A stretch of DNA of 64,000 nt from DATAAP01 sp041690495 (GCA_041690495.1 JAWLHE010000005.1:322134-386133); one strand, 5' to 3'; counted from the first letter of the stretch, positions 50,875 to 60,089 are shown. The notes: generated by a model from the letters alone, not told the origin. Translations and numbers: made by a program.

Positions 50875-51855
50875 ATGTCTACGATTCCGGGCGGCGCGTT
50901 CCCCGATTTCATCGTCGGAACGTCTTACAGTGATTTCATCGCCGCACGCGGCGGCGATGACCATGTGTTTGCCGGCGAGGGCAATGACATTGTCCTTGGC
51001 GGATCGGGCGACGACGCCGTGCTCGGCCAGGACGGCAACGACCTTCTGCATGGCGGCAACGGCGACGACCACCTCTTCGGCGGCGAAGGCCACGACATGC
51101 TGCTGGGCGGGTCGGGAGCCGATTCCCTGCTGGGCGGGGCCGGCAACGACTATGCCAGCGGCGGTGCGGGCGATGACCTGATCTTCGGCCAGGACGGTGA
51201 CGACCATGTCCACGGCGGCGCCGGCAACGACCGGCTGACGGGCGCTGCAGGCAACGATCACCTCCGCGGCGATTCGGGCGACGACGTCCTGCTCGGCGGC
51301 GAAGGCGACGACCGCCTCGACGGCGGCTCGGGCGACGACCGTCTCGTCGCCGGCGAGGGCGACGACCGCCTCGACGGCGGCTCCGGCGACGATATCCTTT
51401 ACGGCGGCGGGGGCGACGATCGCGTCTATGGCGGCCACGGCAACGATGTCGTAACGGGGGCGGACGGCGACGACCACCTGTATGGCGACCACGGGAACGA
51501 CAAGCTCTTCGGCGGCGATGGCGACGACTACCTGAGCGGCGGCAAGGGCGATGACGTCCTGTCGGGCGGCAACGGCGACGACATCCTGTCCGGCGGCAAG
51601 GGCAACGACCTGTTCCTCTTCCATGGCGGCGGCGGCAACGACCTCATCCTCGACTTCGAGGAAGGCTCGGACATCGTCCGCATCGCCAAGGGGATCAATG
51701 GTCTCGACATCAACTCGGCCGCCGATCTTGCCGATCACATCTCGCAGGACGGCCACAATACGGTCGTCGAGCTCGGCGGCGACACGATCACGCTGGTGGG
51801 TGTGTGCGCCGACGACGTGCAGAACGATCCCACCAAGTTCTTCCTCGTGGTGTGA
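50875..51855 (+). CDS. RTX calcium-binding protein, predicted type I secretion substrate
   Basis: A 326-residue acidic protein made almost wholly of RTX nonapeptides (GGxGxDxUx): about 24 unbroken repeats from residue 26 to 241, with a further imperfect one to 250. Each pair of repeats binds Ca2+ in a parallel beta-roll, so it should fold outside the cell where calcium is high. There is no Sec signal; the C-terminal ~75 residues (ILDFEEGSDIVRIAKGING... KFFLVV) form the usual C-terminal T1SS signal region ending in hydrophobic residues. No enzymatic or adhesive domain is seen. AAGGAGG precedes the ATG at 50875. The T1SS ABC and HlyD genes lie 8 kb downstream on the same strand and are the likely exporter. 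Confidence 0.93.
   Translation: MSTIPGGAFPDFIVGTSYSDFIAARGGDDHVFAGEGNDIVLGGSGDDAVLGQDGNDLLHGGNGDDHLFGGEGHDMLLGGSGADSLLGGAGNDYASGGAGDDLIFGQDGDDHVHGGAGNDRLTGAAGNDHLRGDSGDDVLLGGEGDDRLDGGSGDDRLVAGEGDDRLDGGSGDDILYGGGGDDRVYGGHGNDVVTGADGDDHLYGDHGNDKLFGGDGDDYLSGGKGDDVLSGGNGDDILSGGKGNDLFLFHGGGGNDLILDFEEGSDIVRIAKGINGLDINSAADLADHISQDGHNTVVELGGDTITLVGVCADDVQNDPTKFFLVV
50950..51624 (+). repeat. Tandem 27-bp RTX-coding repeats
   Basis: Twenty-five 27-bp units, each coding one nonapeptide. Most units have drifted, but two 54-bp blocks near 51300-51395 are nearly identical at the DNA level (both code GDDRLDGGSGDD), a sign of recent duplication inside the array. Array length is probably variable between strains. 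Confidence 0.85.
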
Positions 51856-51862
51856 GGTCGAC

Positions 51863-51893
51863 GGCACGCCCGCTTCGTGGAAGCGGGCGTGCC
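51863..51893 (+). terminator. Strong stem-loop between the RTX gene and the glycosyltransferase run
   Basis: GGCACGCCCGCTTC (51863-51876), GTG, GAAGCGGGCGTGCC (51880-51893) is a perfect 14-bp stem with a 3-base loop, 7 bases after the RTX stop. No T-tract follows, so it may be a partial terminator or an mRNA-protecting 3' end, giving far more RTX message than glycosyltransferase message. Confidence 0.6.
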
Positions 51894-51948
51894 GCCCGAC
51901 CGGACGTGTTCCACCGCAGCAGACCATTCACTTCCACCGGGGTCGGGC

Positions 51949-54225
51949 GTGACACAAACAACCAAAACGCTCGAAGCCGTGGCTCTCGACGTCCGCAAGC
52001 TCGCCGAGGATGTCCTCCTCCTCGCCTGGAGCGCCGAGGACACCCCGGCGCGCGGCTTTCGCGCCGCGTTCGACGGCGCAGTGGTGCCGCCCCCTGCGAG
52101 CCACGCCGCGATTCCCGTCGGCACTGGCCGCGTGCGCAACCTGCTTGCGTGCCGCATTGCCGGCATGGAACCGCTCGGCGCTTCCATTGAGGTACGCGAC
52201 GGCTCGGGCCGGATCGTCGCCTCGACCGAGGCGCGCGCCCATGGCCGCACACGGGCGGCTGAACTGGACCCGGCCGGATTGCTGGCCGGCTTCGACGGGG
52301 CGGCGCGCGTACGCGCCGTCCGCTTCGTTACCGATATCTGCGCATCGATCTTCCAGCTTGGAACCAACCCGGAGTTCGTCGCCAACTGCCGGCAACTCGT
52401 CGGCGAGCTGAGCCGCCGTCCCGGGCCGCTGCTGCCCCGCTGCACCGTGCTCGATCGCCATGTCCTTTGCACCGCGCTGATCAAGCCCGCGATGGGCGAG
52501 CGGCTGAGCGCCGTTGTCGTCGGTCAGCATGGCGTAAGGCGCGTTGCTCACGCCCCGTCGATTCTGCGCGAGGCGAGCGCGCGCCGCGATCTCGCTCCGG
52601 TCGCGATCCTGCTCGACAAGGCTGTCGCGAGCGCTGGCGCGAACGTCATCATCTTCGGCGACAACGGCATGGCCTGCCGCCAGATCGCCGACGCACCGCA
52701 GCCTCTGCCGGCACTTGACTGGCTCGCCTCGGCACGCCCCGAAAACGCCCCCGCCCGCCGCTACCTCCTCGACTGCCTCGCGCGGTCCGCCACGCAGGAC
52801 CGGCAGGCCGCATGGCTGCTGCGCGAGTTGCAGATCCTCGGCCCGCAGCGCGGACGCGTCGTAAACGACGCGAGCTGTCCGGCGACGGCCGGCGCCGACC
52901 TGATGATCGCAACCCCCGGCGGGCTCTTCCTGTGCGGCTGGATCCGCGATCCGCACGGTCTGGTCGAGCAGGTCGAGATCGAGCGGGGCGGACGGACGGT
53001 CTCCGCGGCCTTGAACAGGCTGACCCGGTTTCCGCATCGCAAGGCCGACGCCCGTACGGACGCCGGGATAAGCGATCTCTATAGCGGCTTTGCCACCTTC
53101 ATCCCTCTCCAGAACGGCCAGGCGCCCGACTCGGCAAGCCGCCTTTTCATCCGCCTCCGTTCGAACGCCCGAATCGAGGTTGCCGAGGGGCCATGCCTGT
53201 TGCCGACGGGCGAGGCGCGCGAAGCGATCCTCGCTGCGATCCCGACGGGGCCGGTGCCCCCGGACACAATCGCCGCCTGCATCGAGCCGGCCATCGAGTC
53301 CCTGCAAGCGGCAAGTCCGGCGATCACGCCGGAGGTCATAGACATTGGCGCTCCTGTCGAGACGCCGTCCTCGAGCATCATCATTCCGCTGAGTTCCGAC
53401 CTCGATATCGTCCGCTGCCGCATCGGCATGCTGGCGACCGACCCCGCGCTCGCCGGCGTCGAGATCATCCATGTGGCCGACAGGGCCCAGCATCGCGCAG
53501 GCGTCGAGCGCCTCCTGCGCGCATTCGGTACCGCCTATGGCGTGGCGAGCCGGCTGGTGATCGTGCCGGACTGCAGCGATAGCGGCAGCGCCATCAATGC
53601 CGCGGTGCAGACCTCGCGTGCGCCCCTGCTCGTCCTGCTTGGACGCGGCGCCCTGCCGGAACGCTCGGGCTGGCTGGTCAGGCTGGCAGGTTTCCTGGAA
53701 GCACATCCGCGTTGCGGGATCGTGACGCCGCGCCTGGTGTTCGAGGACCATTCGCTCGCAGCGGCAGGAGCCGAGTTCGCCACCGATTTCGGTGGTACCT
53801 GGGACGTTCGCCGGCTCTACCAGGGTTTTCCGTGCGATTTCTCCGGCGCGAGCCACAGCGCGCCGGTCGGCGCCGCGTCCGCCGGCTGCCTCGTCGTGCG
53901 GCGCTCGCTGTTCGATCTCGCCGGCGGTTTCGACACCGGCTACCTCGGTGCGCTGCGGCGGAGTGCTGATTTCAGCGCGAAGGTGCGCAGCCTCGGCTTC
54001 GAGATCTGGCGCGCGGCCGAGCCCGTGCTCTTCGACCTGGATGTCGAGGAGCGGCTCGGTGCACACGACATCTGCGCCGAACTCGACCGTCGCCGCCTTG
54101 AGCGGCACTGGCGTGCCGCGATCGAGACCGCCGCGTCAGCGCCGGCAGCATCGCCGTCGAAAGATGTGCCCGCGCCCCGTACCCGAAACCGCAGCGCCGG
54201 ACGCCGGCGGCGGAGGGCCGCATGA
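51949..54225 (+). CDS. Large GT2-like protein A with GW accessory module
   Basis: A 758-residue protein with a C-terminal GT-A/GT2-like domain (~residues 490-720: SSSIIIPLSSDLDIVRCRIG, PLLVLLGRGALPERSGWLVR, GCLVVRRSLFDLAGGFDTGY). The place where active GT2 enzymes keep the metal-binding Asp (usually LLNxD before the GWL motif) reads LLGRGA, so the metal site looks lost. Upstream, GGLFLCGWIRDPHGLVEQVE (~residue 345) is a GW-type beta module shared with protein B at 55484. The N-terminal 300 residues are unassigned. The GTG at 51949 with GGGGTCGGG upstream is the best start. It overlaps the next GT4 gene by four bases. Function: sugar transfer or a scaffold role in glycan assembly, unproven. 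Confidence 0.75.
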   Translation: MTQTTKTLEAVALDVRKLAEDVLLLAWSAEDTPARGFRAAFDGAVVPPPASHAAIPVGTGRVRNLLACRIAGMEPLGASIEVRDGSGRIVASTEARAHGRTRAAELDPAGLLAGFDGAARVRAVRFVTDICASIFQLGTNPEFVANCRQLVGELSRRPGPLLPRCTVLDRHVLCTALIKPAMGERLSAVVVGQHGVRRVAHAPSILREASARRDLAPVAILLDKAVASAGANVIIFGDNGMACRQIADAPQPLPALDWLASARPENAPARRYLLDCLARSATQDRQAAWLLRELQILGPQRGRVVNDASCPATAGADLMIATPGGLFLCGWIRDPHGLVEQVEIERGGRTVSAALNRLTRFPHRKADARTDAGISDLYSGFATFIPLQNGQAPDSASRLFIRLRSNARIEVAEGPCLLPTGEAREAILAAIPTGPVPPDTIAACIEPAIESLQAASPAITPEVIDIGAPVETPSSSIIIPLSSDLDIVRCRIGMLATDPALAGVEIIHVADRAQHRAGVERLLRAFGTAYGVASRLVIVPDCSDSGSAINAAVQTSRAPLLVLLGRGALPERSGWLVRLAGFLEAHPRCGIVTPRLVFEDHSLAAAGAEFATDFGGTWDVRRLYQGFPCDFSGASHSAPVGAASAGCLVVRRSLFDLAGGFDTGYLGALRRSADFSAKVRSLGFEIWRAAEPVLFDLDVEERLGAHDICAELDRRRLERHWRAAIETAASAPAASPSKDVPAPRTRNRSAGRRRRRAA

Positions 54226-55487
54226 AGCCCGAGCGCGTTCTCTTCATCTGCCACGGCCATCCGGATCTGGTTCCCGGCGGCACCGAGATGGTGGCGCACG
54301 ACCTGTTCCGCACGATCCGCGACCAGGGTCATGCCGAAACGATGTTTCTCGGTTGCGTCAGCCGACTGCACCGGCCGGCGCGCCCGTGGGCGGGGTTCCA
54401 GGCCATCGGCCGCTCGCGCGACGAGCTCCTGCTCTGGGTCGGCGGCTTCGACCGCTTCATGCTCGGCCACACCGAGACCGCGGGCTTCGTCCAGTCGCTG
54501 GCGGAGCTGCTGGCCTCGTTCCGGCCCGACATCGTCCACTTCCATCATTTCGCGCTGATCGGCCTCGAGGCCCTGGCGGTAACGCGCCGCATGGCGCCGC
54601 AGGCGCGCATCGTCGCAACCCTGCACGATTATCATCCGATCTGCGCTAACGATGGCCTGATGGTCACGACGGACGGCGCGCTGTGCGAGAAGGCGTCGCC
54701 CGACGCCTGCCGCGCCTGCTTTCCCGAGATTGCCCAGAACCGATTTGCGGCGCGTGCGCTGCACGTGCGCAACATGCTCGGGCTGGTCGACCGGTTCGTC
54801 GCGCCGAGCCGATTCCTCAAGGACCGCTTCGTCGCCTGGGGGATCGCCGAGGACCGTATCGACGTCATTCCCAATGCGGTGCCAGATGCGCCGCCGCAGC
54901 GCAACGCGTCACCGGCGCAGGCACCACGGACCTTCGCCGTATTCGCGAACGTCGCACCCCACAAGGGCGTCATTCAGGCGATCGACGCCGCGGCTCGTCT
55001 CGCATGCGACCTGCCAAACATTGCGCTCCGTATTCATGGCGGGCTCAATTTCCAGAGCGACGCGTTCCGCGCCAGCTTCGACACCGCACTCGCCGAGGCC
55101 GCCGGCACGGTCTCGCATCGCGGCGCATACCGCCGCGCCGAGCTGCCGCGACTGATGGCGGAGATAGACTGCGTGATCGTTCCGTCGACCTGGTGGGAGA
55201 ACGCGCCGCTGGTCATCCTGGAGGCCTTCCGCCACCACCGCCCCGTCATCTGCAGCGACATCGGGGGCATGGCGGAGCTCGTCGGCGACGGCGTCAACGG
55301 GCTGCATTTCCGTGCCGGCGACACGGTCGCCCTTGCGAACGCCATGCGGCGCATCGTCGGCGAGGACGGACTGTACCGGAAACTCGTCGCCGGAATTCCC
55401 GACGTCCCGCGCCTGACGAAGGCGGCTGCGGACCACATCACGCTGTATTCGAAGCTTCTCGCGCGTAAGGAGGCGCAGACGGCATGA
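54222..55487 (+). CDS. GT4-family glycosyltransferase A
   Basis: A retaining GT-B glycosyltransferase of 421 residues. The N-terminal domain has FICHGHPDLVPGGTEMVAHD near residue 8 and VHFHHFALIGLEALAV near 105; the C-terminal domain has the EX7E motif in WWENAPLVILEAF near 325 and the donor loop PVICSDIGGMAELVGDGVNG. A four-Cys set (ICANDG..., then LCEKASPDACRAC near 155-167) is kept in paralogue B and may bind metal. The start at 54222 overlaps the GT2-like stop (ATGA). No membrane helix is seen, so it acts at the inner face of the membrane on a lipid- or protein-linked acceptor. The sugar is unknown. Confidence 0.9.
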   Translation: MKPERVLFICHGHPDLVPGGTEMVAHDLFRTIRDQGHAETMFLGCVSRLHRPARPWAGFQAIGRSRDELLLWVGGFDRFMLGHTETAGFVQSLAELLASFRPDIVHFHHFALIGLEALAVTRRMAPQARIVATLHDYHPICANDGLMVTTDGALCEKASPDACRACFPEIAQNRFAARALHVRNMLGLVDRFVAPSRFLKDRFVAWGIAEDRIDVIPNAVPDAPPQRNASPAQAPRTFAVFANVAPHKGVIQAIDAAARLACDLPNIALRIHGGLNFQSDAFRASFDTALAEAAGTVSHRGAYRRAELPRLMAEIDCVIVPSTWWENAPLVILEAFRHHRPVICSDIGGMAELVGDGVNGLHFRAGDTVALANAMRRIVGEDGLYRKLVAGIPDVPRLTKAAADHITLYSKLLARKEAQTA

Positions 55488-57748
55488 CGCGACGCCCTCG
55501 CCTCAACCTCACGGCTCCGAAGGATGCCGTCCGCCCGTCGTCGCCCGGCAGGGAGGCGCTGGCGATCCTGCTCGACCGCGACACGATGCTCGTGGTGGGC
55601 AGCGCGGCGGAGGCGCCGCCCGCAAGCGCCGACGCCGCGTTCAGCGACGCTGCCGCATCGGCAGGCGCGTGGCGCTCGCTGTCGTGGTCGGATTCGCACT
55701 CGGGCGGCGTGCAGCACCATTTCATCGGCATCCTTTGGGCGGAGAACATCATTCGCACCCAGGCCGTGCGCACCGCCTTGCGTGCCGCCCCTGGCAACGA
55801 CTTCACCCTGCCCGATTTCGGGCGGATCGAGATCGATATCGCGCCGCTCTTCCCGCAGCTTCGTGCCGCCGGCGCCGAGCTTGCCACGGTCTTCGACTTC
55901 CTGCAGCGCGTGCTGCTGGCGCCGCCGACCGGCGCGGTGTCGAACCGGGCCCGGCGCTTCCTGTTCGGCTTCCTCAACTCCATTTCCGCGCATGACGGCT
56001 TTATCGAAATCCTCGGCCGCCCCGACGGTGACGGCCTGATGCTTCAGGGCTGGGCGGTCCACCTGCCCGCCGGCGCGGTCGATATCGCCATCGCCGGCGC
56101 AAGCTTCGACACCGAAGCCGCGGTTGTCGCCAAGTTCGAGCGCAACGACCTGCTCGCCAGCGCGCGCGGGACCCTCGTGTATGCAAAGGACGCCCGGATC
56201 GAACAGCTCAAGTCGGTCCAGCGCGTCTACTTCCGCGCCGGCCCCGCCTACTACCATCTCGATGTGATCGAGAACCGCACGGTGCTCGATGCGCCGGCCG
56301 CGGCCGCGCATCTCAAGGACATGCTCGGCAAGGTCGAGGCCGACCCGCCCACGGCGCGCGCCCTCAAGCGGGTGTGCCGCGCGCGCTTTCCGGGCCACGA
56401 GACGGTATCGACCCTGAGCGCGCCGCTGCGAATCGCCTGCGACGTCGCCCTCCACGCGAACGGCTCGGGCATCTTCCTCTCCGGCTGGCTGCTCGATCCG
56501 ACCCGCCTGGCGACGATGGTGTTGTTGCGCAGCACCGCAGGTTTCCTCGCGCGCCTGGACGATTCCTGGTCGCGACTGCCGCGCCGAGACGTGTCCGACG
56601 GCTATGCCGCCGATCCGCTCTTCGCGGGGCGGCTGAAACCCGATGATGTGCATCACGGCTTCCTGGCTTTCGTCCCATGGACCGCACCGGTTCAGCCAGA
56701 CGAGGCGCACTATCTCGAACTCGTGCTCGAGGACGAAACATCGGCGTTCCTGCCGCTCGGGTTCGAAGCCGGCGACACGACGGCGACGTTGCGGCGGATC
56801 CTCGGCTCGATCAATGTCGACGAGCCTGCCGTGGAGAGCATCATTGCCGCGCATGTCGGGCCGATCGCGACCGCGTTATCGGCGAATCGCGGCGCCGCCG
56901 CGGCAGCGAGCGCTCGCGTGCCGTTCGGCACGGCGCCCGAGCGCCCCGACGTCACCGTCATCGTCCCGTTGACCGGGCCGCGGCCCGACTTCGACGTCAA
57001 TCTCGCCCGTTTCGGCGGCGATCCGGACTTCCGGCGCGTCGAATTGCTCGTCGTCGTGCCGCGCGCGCATGCCGAGCCGATCGCGGCGCTGCTGCGGCGT
57101 TTCGGGCCGTTCTACGGGCTCGGCGGCGCGCTGGTGATGGCCGATGGCCCGCTCGACTATTTCGATGCGCTCGAGCTCGGCGCGCGTTCCGCCGCGGCGG
57201 AGCTGCTGCTGTTCCTGGCGCCGACGGTGCTGCCGTCCGGGCGCGGCTGGCTATCGCGCCTGATCGACGCGCTGAAGCGCGTGCCGGACACAGGACTGGT
57301 CAGCCCCACCCTGCTCTACGAGGACGACTCCGTGCGCTATGCCGGTTCGAAGGCGCCATCGGGCCCCGATCCCGTCCAGACCGCCGGTGCGTTCGCGGGC
57401 TACTCGCGCCATTGGCTGAAGTCGGCCGAGCTCGGCGCGGTCTGGGCCGGGACGGCTGAATGTGCGCTGATCCCGCGCCGCCTGTTTCTCGGCTCGGGTG
57501 GATTCTCGCGCGAGCTGATCGGGCCGGATCTGAAGAATGCAGATTTCGCGCTACGCCTCGGCGCGCACGGCGCAACAAGCTACTGGACTCCCGAGGTCTC
57601 CCTCTACGCGCTCGACGACGCGCCGGCCGAGGAAACCGGCGAGTACTGGACGCGGGTCGGACGCCTGGTCGACCGCTGGGAGTTCGGCCGCAAGTGGTCG
57701 ACCGTTCTGACCGCCGCCGCCAAGCAGGACAAGACGAGACTCCAATGA
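55484..57748 (+). CDS. Large GT2-like protein B (paralogue of protein A)
   Basis: A 754-residue paralogue of the 51949 protein. Two GW-type modules are visible: GLMLQGWAVHLPAGAVDIAI near residue 185 and GIFLSGWLLDPTRLATMVLL near 328. The C-terminal GT2-like domain (~residues 485-720) has DVTVIVPLTGPRPDFDVNLA, ELLLFLAPTVLPSGRGWLSR and CALIPRRLFLGSGGFSRELI. As in protein A, the expected DxD position is replaced (LAPTVL), so classical metal-dependent catalysis is doubtful. The start at 55484 overlaps the GT4 A stop by four bases and its own stop overlaps GT4 B by four. The two gene pairs look like an old tandem duplication of one module. Confidence 0.75.
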   Translation: MTRRPRLNLTAPKDAVRPSSPGREALAILLDRDTMLVVGSAAEAPPASADAAFSDAAASAGAWRSLSWSDSHSGGVQHHFIGILWAENIIRTQAVRTALRAAPGNDFTLPDFGRIEIDIAPLFPQLRAAGAELATVFDFLQRVLLAPPTGAVSNRARRFLFGFLNSISAHDGFIEILGRPDGDGLMLQGWAVHLPAGAVDIAIAGASFDTEAAVVAKFERNDLLASARGTLVYAKDARIEQLKSVQRVYFRAGPAYYHLDVIENRTVLDAPAAAAHLKDMLGKVEADPPTARALKRVCRARFPGHETVSTLSAPLRIACDVALHANGSGIFLSGWLLDPTRLATMVLLRSTAGFLARLDDSWSRLPRRDVSDGYAADPLFAGRLKPDDVHHGFLAFVPWTAPVQPDEAHYLELVLEDETSAFLPLGFEAGDTTATLRRILGSINVDEPAVESIIAAHVGPIATALSANRGAAAAASARVPFGTAPERPDVTVIVPLTGPRPDFDVNLARFGGDPDFRRVELLVVVPRAHAEPIAALLRRFGPFYGLGGALVMADGPLDYFDALELGARSAAAELLLFLAPTVLPSGRGWLSRLIDALKRVPDTGLVSPTLLYEDDSVRYAGSKAPSGPDPVQTAGAFAGYSRHWLKSAELGAVWAGTAECALIPRRLFLGSGGFSRELIGPDLKNADFALRLGAHGATSYWTPEVSLYALDDAPAEETGEYWTRVGRLVDRWEFGRKWSTVLTAAAKQDKTRLQ

Positions 57749-59085
57749 AAGTGCTGATGCTCTCTCACGGCCACCCGGCTTTCTCGATCGGCGGCGCCGA
57801 GGTTGCTTCGTACAACCTTTTCAACGGCCTCAATCGGCTGCCGGGGTGCGAAAGCCACTACCTAGCGCGGGTCGGCCCGCCGATCAGCCGCCACCGCGAC
57901 ACGCCGTTCCTAAGCCTGCGCCAGAAGGAACGCGAGACGCTGTTCTATGCGAACGACTACGACCATTTCCGGCTCTCGAACCGGGATGTCGACACGCTGT
58001 CACAGGACTTCACGCGCCTTCTGCACGACGTGGCGCCGGACGTGGTGCACTTCCACCACTTCCTCGGCTTCGGCATGGAGGCGGTGCGCGCCGTCCGCCG
58101 CGCCCTGCCGGACGTGCCGATCGTCGCGACGCTGCACGAGTACCTGTCGATCTGCAACAATCACGGCCAGATGGTGAAGACCAAGACCGGAGCCTTGTGC
58201 CAGCGCGCCTCGCCGGCCGAGTGCGCCGTCTGCTTCCCAAGCATTTCCACGGCCCAGTTCATGCGCCGCGAGCTGTTCATCAAGGCGGCCTTCGACGAGG
58301 TCGACATGTTCATCTCGCCGAGCCATTTCCTGGTCGACCGCTACGTCGCCTGGGGCGTGCCGGCGGACAAGATCATGTTCCTCGAGAACGGCCTGGAGGT
58401 CGGCGAGATCGCGGCGCCGCGCCAGATCGGGCGTGACGGCCGGCGCAACCGCTTCGCGTATTTCGGCCAGCTCAACCAGTTCAAGGGCATCAAGGTGCTG
58501 ATCGAGGCGGTGGCGCGCGTTCCGCGCGAGATCTGGGGCGATGCCGTGCTGAACGTCTTCGGCGGCAATCTCGAGGTGCAGCCCGAGCAGTTCCAGCACG
58601 AGTTCAAGCGCCTGGTCCAGCTCGTCGGCCGGCGCGTGCGCTTCTTCGGCAGCTACAAGAGCGCCGATCTCCCCACGCTCATGCGCGAAGTCGACTGGGT
58701 CGTCGTGCCGTCGACCTGGTGGGAGAACTCGCCCGTCGTCATCCAGGAGGCGTTCCTGCACGGCCGCCCCGTGATCTGCAGCGACATCGGCGGCATGGCC
58801 GAAAAAGTACGCAACAATGTCAGCGGCCTGCACTTCCGCGCAGCGAGTGCGGAAAGCCTGGTCGACAAGCTGGTCGAGGCGATCCGCGGCCCCGACCTCT
58901 GGGACCGCCTGCGCAGCCGCATTCCGCGTCCGATCTCCGCGACCGAAGCCGCCGAACAGCACCGCACCGTGTACGAGCGCCTGGCGGCGGAACGCACTCG
59001 CCGTCCGGCGGCCGTCCAGCCCCCGGCACGGCGCTCCCGCCGCGCCACGCTCAACGGCAGCACCCAGCCGGGGGTATCGCAATGA
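57745..59085 (+). CDS. GT4-family glycosyltransferase B
   Basis: A 446-residue GT-B enzyme and paralogue of GT4 A. MLSHGHPAFSIGGAEVASYN lies near residue 5, VHFHHFLGFGMEAVRAVRRA near 102, the EX7E motif in WWENSPVVIQEAF near 328 and PVICSDIGGMAEKVRNNVSG near 342. The four-Cys set is conserved (ICNNHG..., LCQRASPAECAVC near 152-163). The ~25-residue Arg/Pro-rich C-terminal tail (ERTRRPAAVQPPARRSRR) is not seen in paralogue A and may bind membrane or a partner. ATG at 57745 overlaps protein B's stop; the stop overlaps galE. The acceptor is unknown. Confidence 0.9.
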   Translation: MKVLMLSHGHPAFSIGGAEVASYNLFNGLNRLPGCESHYLARVGPPISRHRDTPFLSLRQKERETLFYANDYDHFRLSNRDVDTLSQDFTRLLHDVAPDVVHFHHFLGFGMEAVRAVRRALPDVPIVATLHEYLSICNNHGQMVKTKTGALCQRASPAECAVCFPSISTAQFMRRELFIKAAFDEVDMFISPSHFLVDRYVAWGVPADKIMFLENGLEVGEIAAPRQIGRDGRRNRFAYFGQLNQFKGIKVLIEAVARVPREIWGDAVLNVFGGNLEVQPEQFQHEFKRLVQLVGRRVRFFGSYKSADLPTLMREVDWVVVPSTWWENSPVVIQEAFLHGRPVICSDIGGMAEKVRNNVSGLHFRAASAESLVDKLVEAIRGPDLWDRLRSRIPRPISATEAAEQHRTVYERLAAERTRRPAAVQPPARRSRRATLNGSTQPGVSQ

Positions 59086-60086
59086 CGCGCACGCTTCTTG
59101 TCACCGGCGGCGCCGGCTACGTCGGCAGCCATGTCGTCGTCGAGCTGCTGGCGCGCGGCCATCGCGTGGTCGTATTCGACAACCTGTCGCAAGGACATCG
59201 CGAGGCGGTGCCCGAGGCGGCGAATCTGGTCGTTGGCGACCTGGCCGACAAATCTGCGGTTGCGGCCCTCTTCCGCGCGCATCATTTCGACGCGATCCTC
59301 CACTTCGCCGCCAACTCGCTGGTCGGCGATTCGATGCGGCGCCCCTTGCTCTATGTCGGGGACAACGTCGTCAATGCGCTCAATCTGATACGCGCCGCGA
59401 TCGAGAATGGCGTGCGCAAGCTCGTCCTGTCCTCGACCTGCGCCATCTTCGGCAATCCGTCGCGCGTGCCGATCGACGAGACTGTCGACAAGGCGCCCGT
59501 GAATCCTTACGGCGAGTCCAAGCTCGCCATCGAGCGGATCCTTCATTGGGCCGACAAGGCGCACGGGCTGCGCTCGGCATGCCTGCGCTATTTCAATGCG
59601 GCCGGCGCCCACCCGACCGCCCCAATCGGCGAAGATCATTCGCCCGAAACCCACCTCATCCCGATCGCACTGGACGTGGCGCTCGGCCGGCGTCCGCATA
59701 TCGAGATATTCGGCACCGACTACCAGACCGGCGACGGCACCTGCGTCCGGGACTACATCCATGTCTGCGACCTCGCCGACGCGCATGTGCGCGTGCTCGA
59801 CGCACTGGACCATGGCAGCCGCCACTACAATGTCGGCATCGGCCGCGGCTACTCCGTGCGCGAGGTAATCGCCGCGGTCCGGCGCGTGACCGGCGCCGCA
59901 GTGCCCGAACGCATCGGACCGCGCCGCGCGGGCGATCCGCCGGTCCTGGTCGCCGCCCCCGACCTTATTCGCCGCGAGCTTGGCTGGACACCGCGCCATA
60001 CCGATCTCGACGAGATCGTCGCAACCGCCTGGGCGTGGCGCCGCGCCCACCCGCACGGCTATGGAGCGGCCCTCGCGGCCGAGTGA
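59082..60086 (+). CDS. galE: UDP-glucose 4-epimerase
   Basis: An NAD-dependent SDR epimerase of 334 residues that interconverts UDP-glucose and UDP-galactose. The Rossmann motif is LLVTGGAGYVGSHVVVE near residue 4, then HFAANSLVGDSMRRPLLY near 76, the catalytic Ser region KLVLSSTCAIFGNPSRVP near 113 and Tyr/Lys in NPYGESKLAIERIL near 140. GTDYQTGDGTCVRDYIHVCD near 219 is the GalE signature. ATG at 59082 overlaps the GT4 B stop (ATGA), while the ABC transporter starts 4 bases after its own stop. Its place in the middle of this operon implies galactose (or another C4 epimer) in the glycan built by the glycosyltransferases. Confidence 0.95.
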   Translation: MTRTLLVTGGAGYVGSHVVVELLARGHRVVVFDNLSQGHREAVPEAANLVVGDLADKSAVAALFRAHHFDAILHFAANSLVGDSMRRPLLYVGDNVVNALNLIRAAIENGVRKLVLSSTCAIFGNPSRVPIDETVDKAPVNPYGESKLAIERILHWADKAHGLRSACLRYFNAAGAHPTAPIGEDHSPETHLIPIALDVALGRRPHIEIFGTDYQTGDGTCVRDYIHVCDLADAHVRVLDALDHGSRHYNVGIGRGYSVREVIAAVRRVTGAAVPERIGPRRAGDPPVLVAAPDLIRRELGWTPRHTDLDEIVATAWAWRRAHPHGYGAALAAE

Positions 60087-60089
60087 GGC

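Noticed and set aside
50950..51624. Regular short repeats as a CRISPR array
   Set aside because: The units are contiguous 27-bp coding repeats without unique spacers and are read through as RTX nonapeptides.
50788..51927. A 379-codon open frame on the minus strand across the RTX gene
   Set aside because: It is the antisense reading of 27-bp tandem repeats and consists of low-complexity Val/Ala patterns. The plus-strand protein has a ribosome-binding site and classic RTX motifs.
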